This document shows, in pieces, positions 51,765-52,164 of a DNA stretch of 52,164 bases (positions are counted from its first letter, which is position 1; the number at the start of each line of letters is the position of its first letter). A program made the position numbers and the translations under genes. A model generated the notes under the pieces. The model saw nothing but the letters and a program-made list of their open reading frames with translations, did not search any database and was not told where the DNA came from. Source of the DNA: Shinella sp. CPCC 101442 (GTDB taxonomy: Bacteria > Pseudomonadota > Alphaproteobacteria > Rhizobiales > Rhizobiaceae); contig NZ_JALIQS010000018.1 of the NCBI RefSeq assembly GCF_024704725.1, forward strand, positions 1-52,164, in the 5' to 3' direction.

Positions 51765-52010
51765 GTGGGCTGAGCTAATGGGTTCAACCATCTTCCGCCA
51801 TATATGGCGCCAGCGTCAGATATGCAGAACTGGTCCGTCTTCCAGGGGCTCGCTCTGCGGCTTGCCGCTTTCTGAAACGTCCCCATACCGCGCAAGATCA
51901 AGCTCGCGACGGTGTGGCTTTCCGGGTATCGCGCGTGGTTCGCGTTGGGTCTCGGCTTCGCTGTGGGCGCACTCGGCATGGCGCTGTTGTCGTCCTGACC
52001 CCGCGCATGG
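51765..52010. other. Stretch after the cupin gene, no gene called
   Basis: I recognise no gene. A short frame near 51910-51998 would encode a hydrophobic peptide (LATVWLSGYRAWFALGLGFA and a few more residues before TGA), but it has no start codon after the preceding in-frame stop. It could be a decayed membrane-protein end. Confidence 0.35.
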
Positions 52011-52044
52011 AAAAGCCCCCGCTGGTTTCCACCACCGGGGGCTT
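52011..52044 (-). terminator. Rho-independent terminator of the edge gene
   Basis: On the minus strand, AAGCCCCCG (from 52044) pairs with CGGGGGCTT (ending at 52013) around a 14-base loop and ends in a TTTT run. It lies about 36 bases after the stop of the partial minus-strand gene. Confidence 0.8.
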
Positions 52045-52079
52045 CGTCATGCATTTGCGTTCGCCTATTTCGGCTTGGT

Positions 52080-52164
52080 TCACTTCACGCTGTTCGCTGC
52101 GTCCTCGATGATCTTTGCGACGGCGTTGGGCTGTGAGACATAGACGGCATGGGAGCCGGCCTGG
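52080..52164 (-). CDS. 3' end of a gene, probably alpha/beta hydrolase (partial)
   Basis: The last 27 codons read QAGSHAVYVSQPNAVAKIIE then DAANSVK and stop. GSHAVYVSQP with a histidine followed by a hydrophobic strand and an amphipathic final helix is typical for the end of alpha/beta hydrolases, where this histidine is catalytic. The start is outside the window. A terminator follows. The identification rests on few residues. Confidence 0.5.
   Translation of the reverse strand, partial: QAGSHAVYVSQPNAVAKIIEDAANSVK

Noticed and set aside
51910..51998. Possible small membrane protein after the cupin gene
   Set aside because: The hydrophobic frame has no start codon after the preceding stop and no ribosome site; it may be a decayed fragment.

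Overview
The window looks like high-GC alphaproteobacterial accessory DNA, most likely from the Rhizobiales/Rhizobiaceae. Supporting signs are RirA-type iron boxes (TGA-N9-TCA), many degraded IS3, IS6, IS21 and IS630 remnants of a kind common in rhizobia, several solute-binding-protein ABC transporters, and frequent ATGA start/stop overlaps. I could run no database search, so names rest on motifs and family knowledge.

Layout. (1) 1-1.25 kb: chimeric debris of an IS630 and an IS3 element. (2) 1.3-15.8 kb: a LysR regulator and a cupin, then one long plus-strand gene train. It encodes a polar amino-acid-type ABC importer, a membrane FeS protein (DgcB/EtfD-like), ETF alpha and beta, a GlpD-like FAD oxidoreductase, a TMADH/DgcA/StcD-like demethylase, an ornithine-cyclodeaminase-family enzyme and an AldA-type aldehyde dehydrogenase. 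I infer uptake and oxidative N-demethylation of an N-methylated amino acid or betaine derivative, with electrons sent through ETF and the FeS protein to quinone. (3) 16.2-17.5 kb: a decayed IS3/IS407-group element. (4) 17.57-25.13 kb: one 2519-residue autotransporter adhesin with about 21 Ig-like (He_PIG-type) repeats. (5) 25.5-27.7 kb: nested IS wreckage (IS6 fragment, broken IS21 with a 243-bp IS3-derived miniature element inside it, IS3 orfA fragment).

(6) 27.8-37.1 kb: an iron-chelate module. It holds a minus-strand operon (siderophore-interacting ferric reductase, Tat-exported binding protein, two FecCD permeases), a divergent plus-strand pair (FepC-type ATPase and an NtaA/SnaA-family flavin monooxygenase), an IclR regulator and a TonB-dependent receptor. 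Two matching iron boxes and a shared set of IclR-like half-sites lie in both divergent promoter regions. I infer that an iron-loaded organic chelator is imported, its iron released by reduction, and the chelator oxidised, under joint control by iron and ligand. (7) 37.2-37.65 kb: IS6 and IS3 end fragments and a third copy of a dispersed repeat.

(8) 37.7-41.2 kb: a split transketolase, a divergent amidohydrolase plus NifU-domain protein, and tRNA-Lys(CTT). (9) 41.4-43.4 kb: a PRISE-family reductase divergent from a LysR regulator. (10) 43.4-51.8 kb: a TetR regulator with tandem palindromic operators, a LysR regulator, two SDR dehydrogenases, a ribose-type ABC importer, a third SDR and a cupin, apparently a sugar/polyol-type catabolic operon. 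(11) The right edge holds a terminator and the last 27 codons of a minus-strand gene that resembles the end of an alpha/beta hydrolase.
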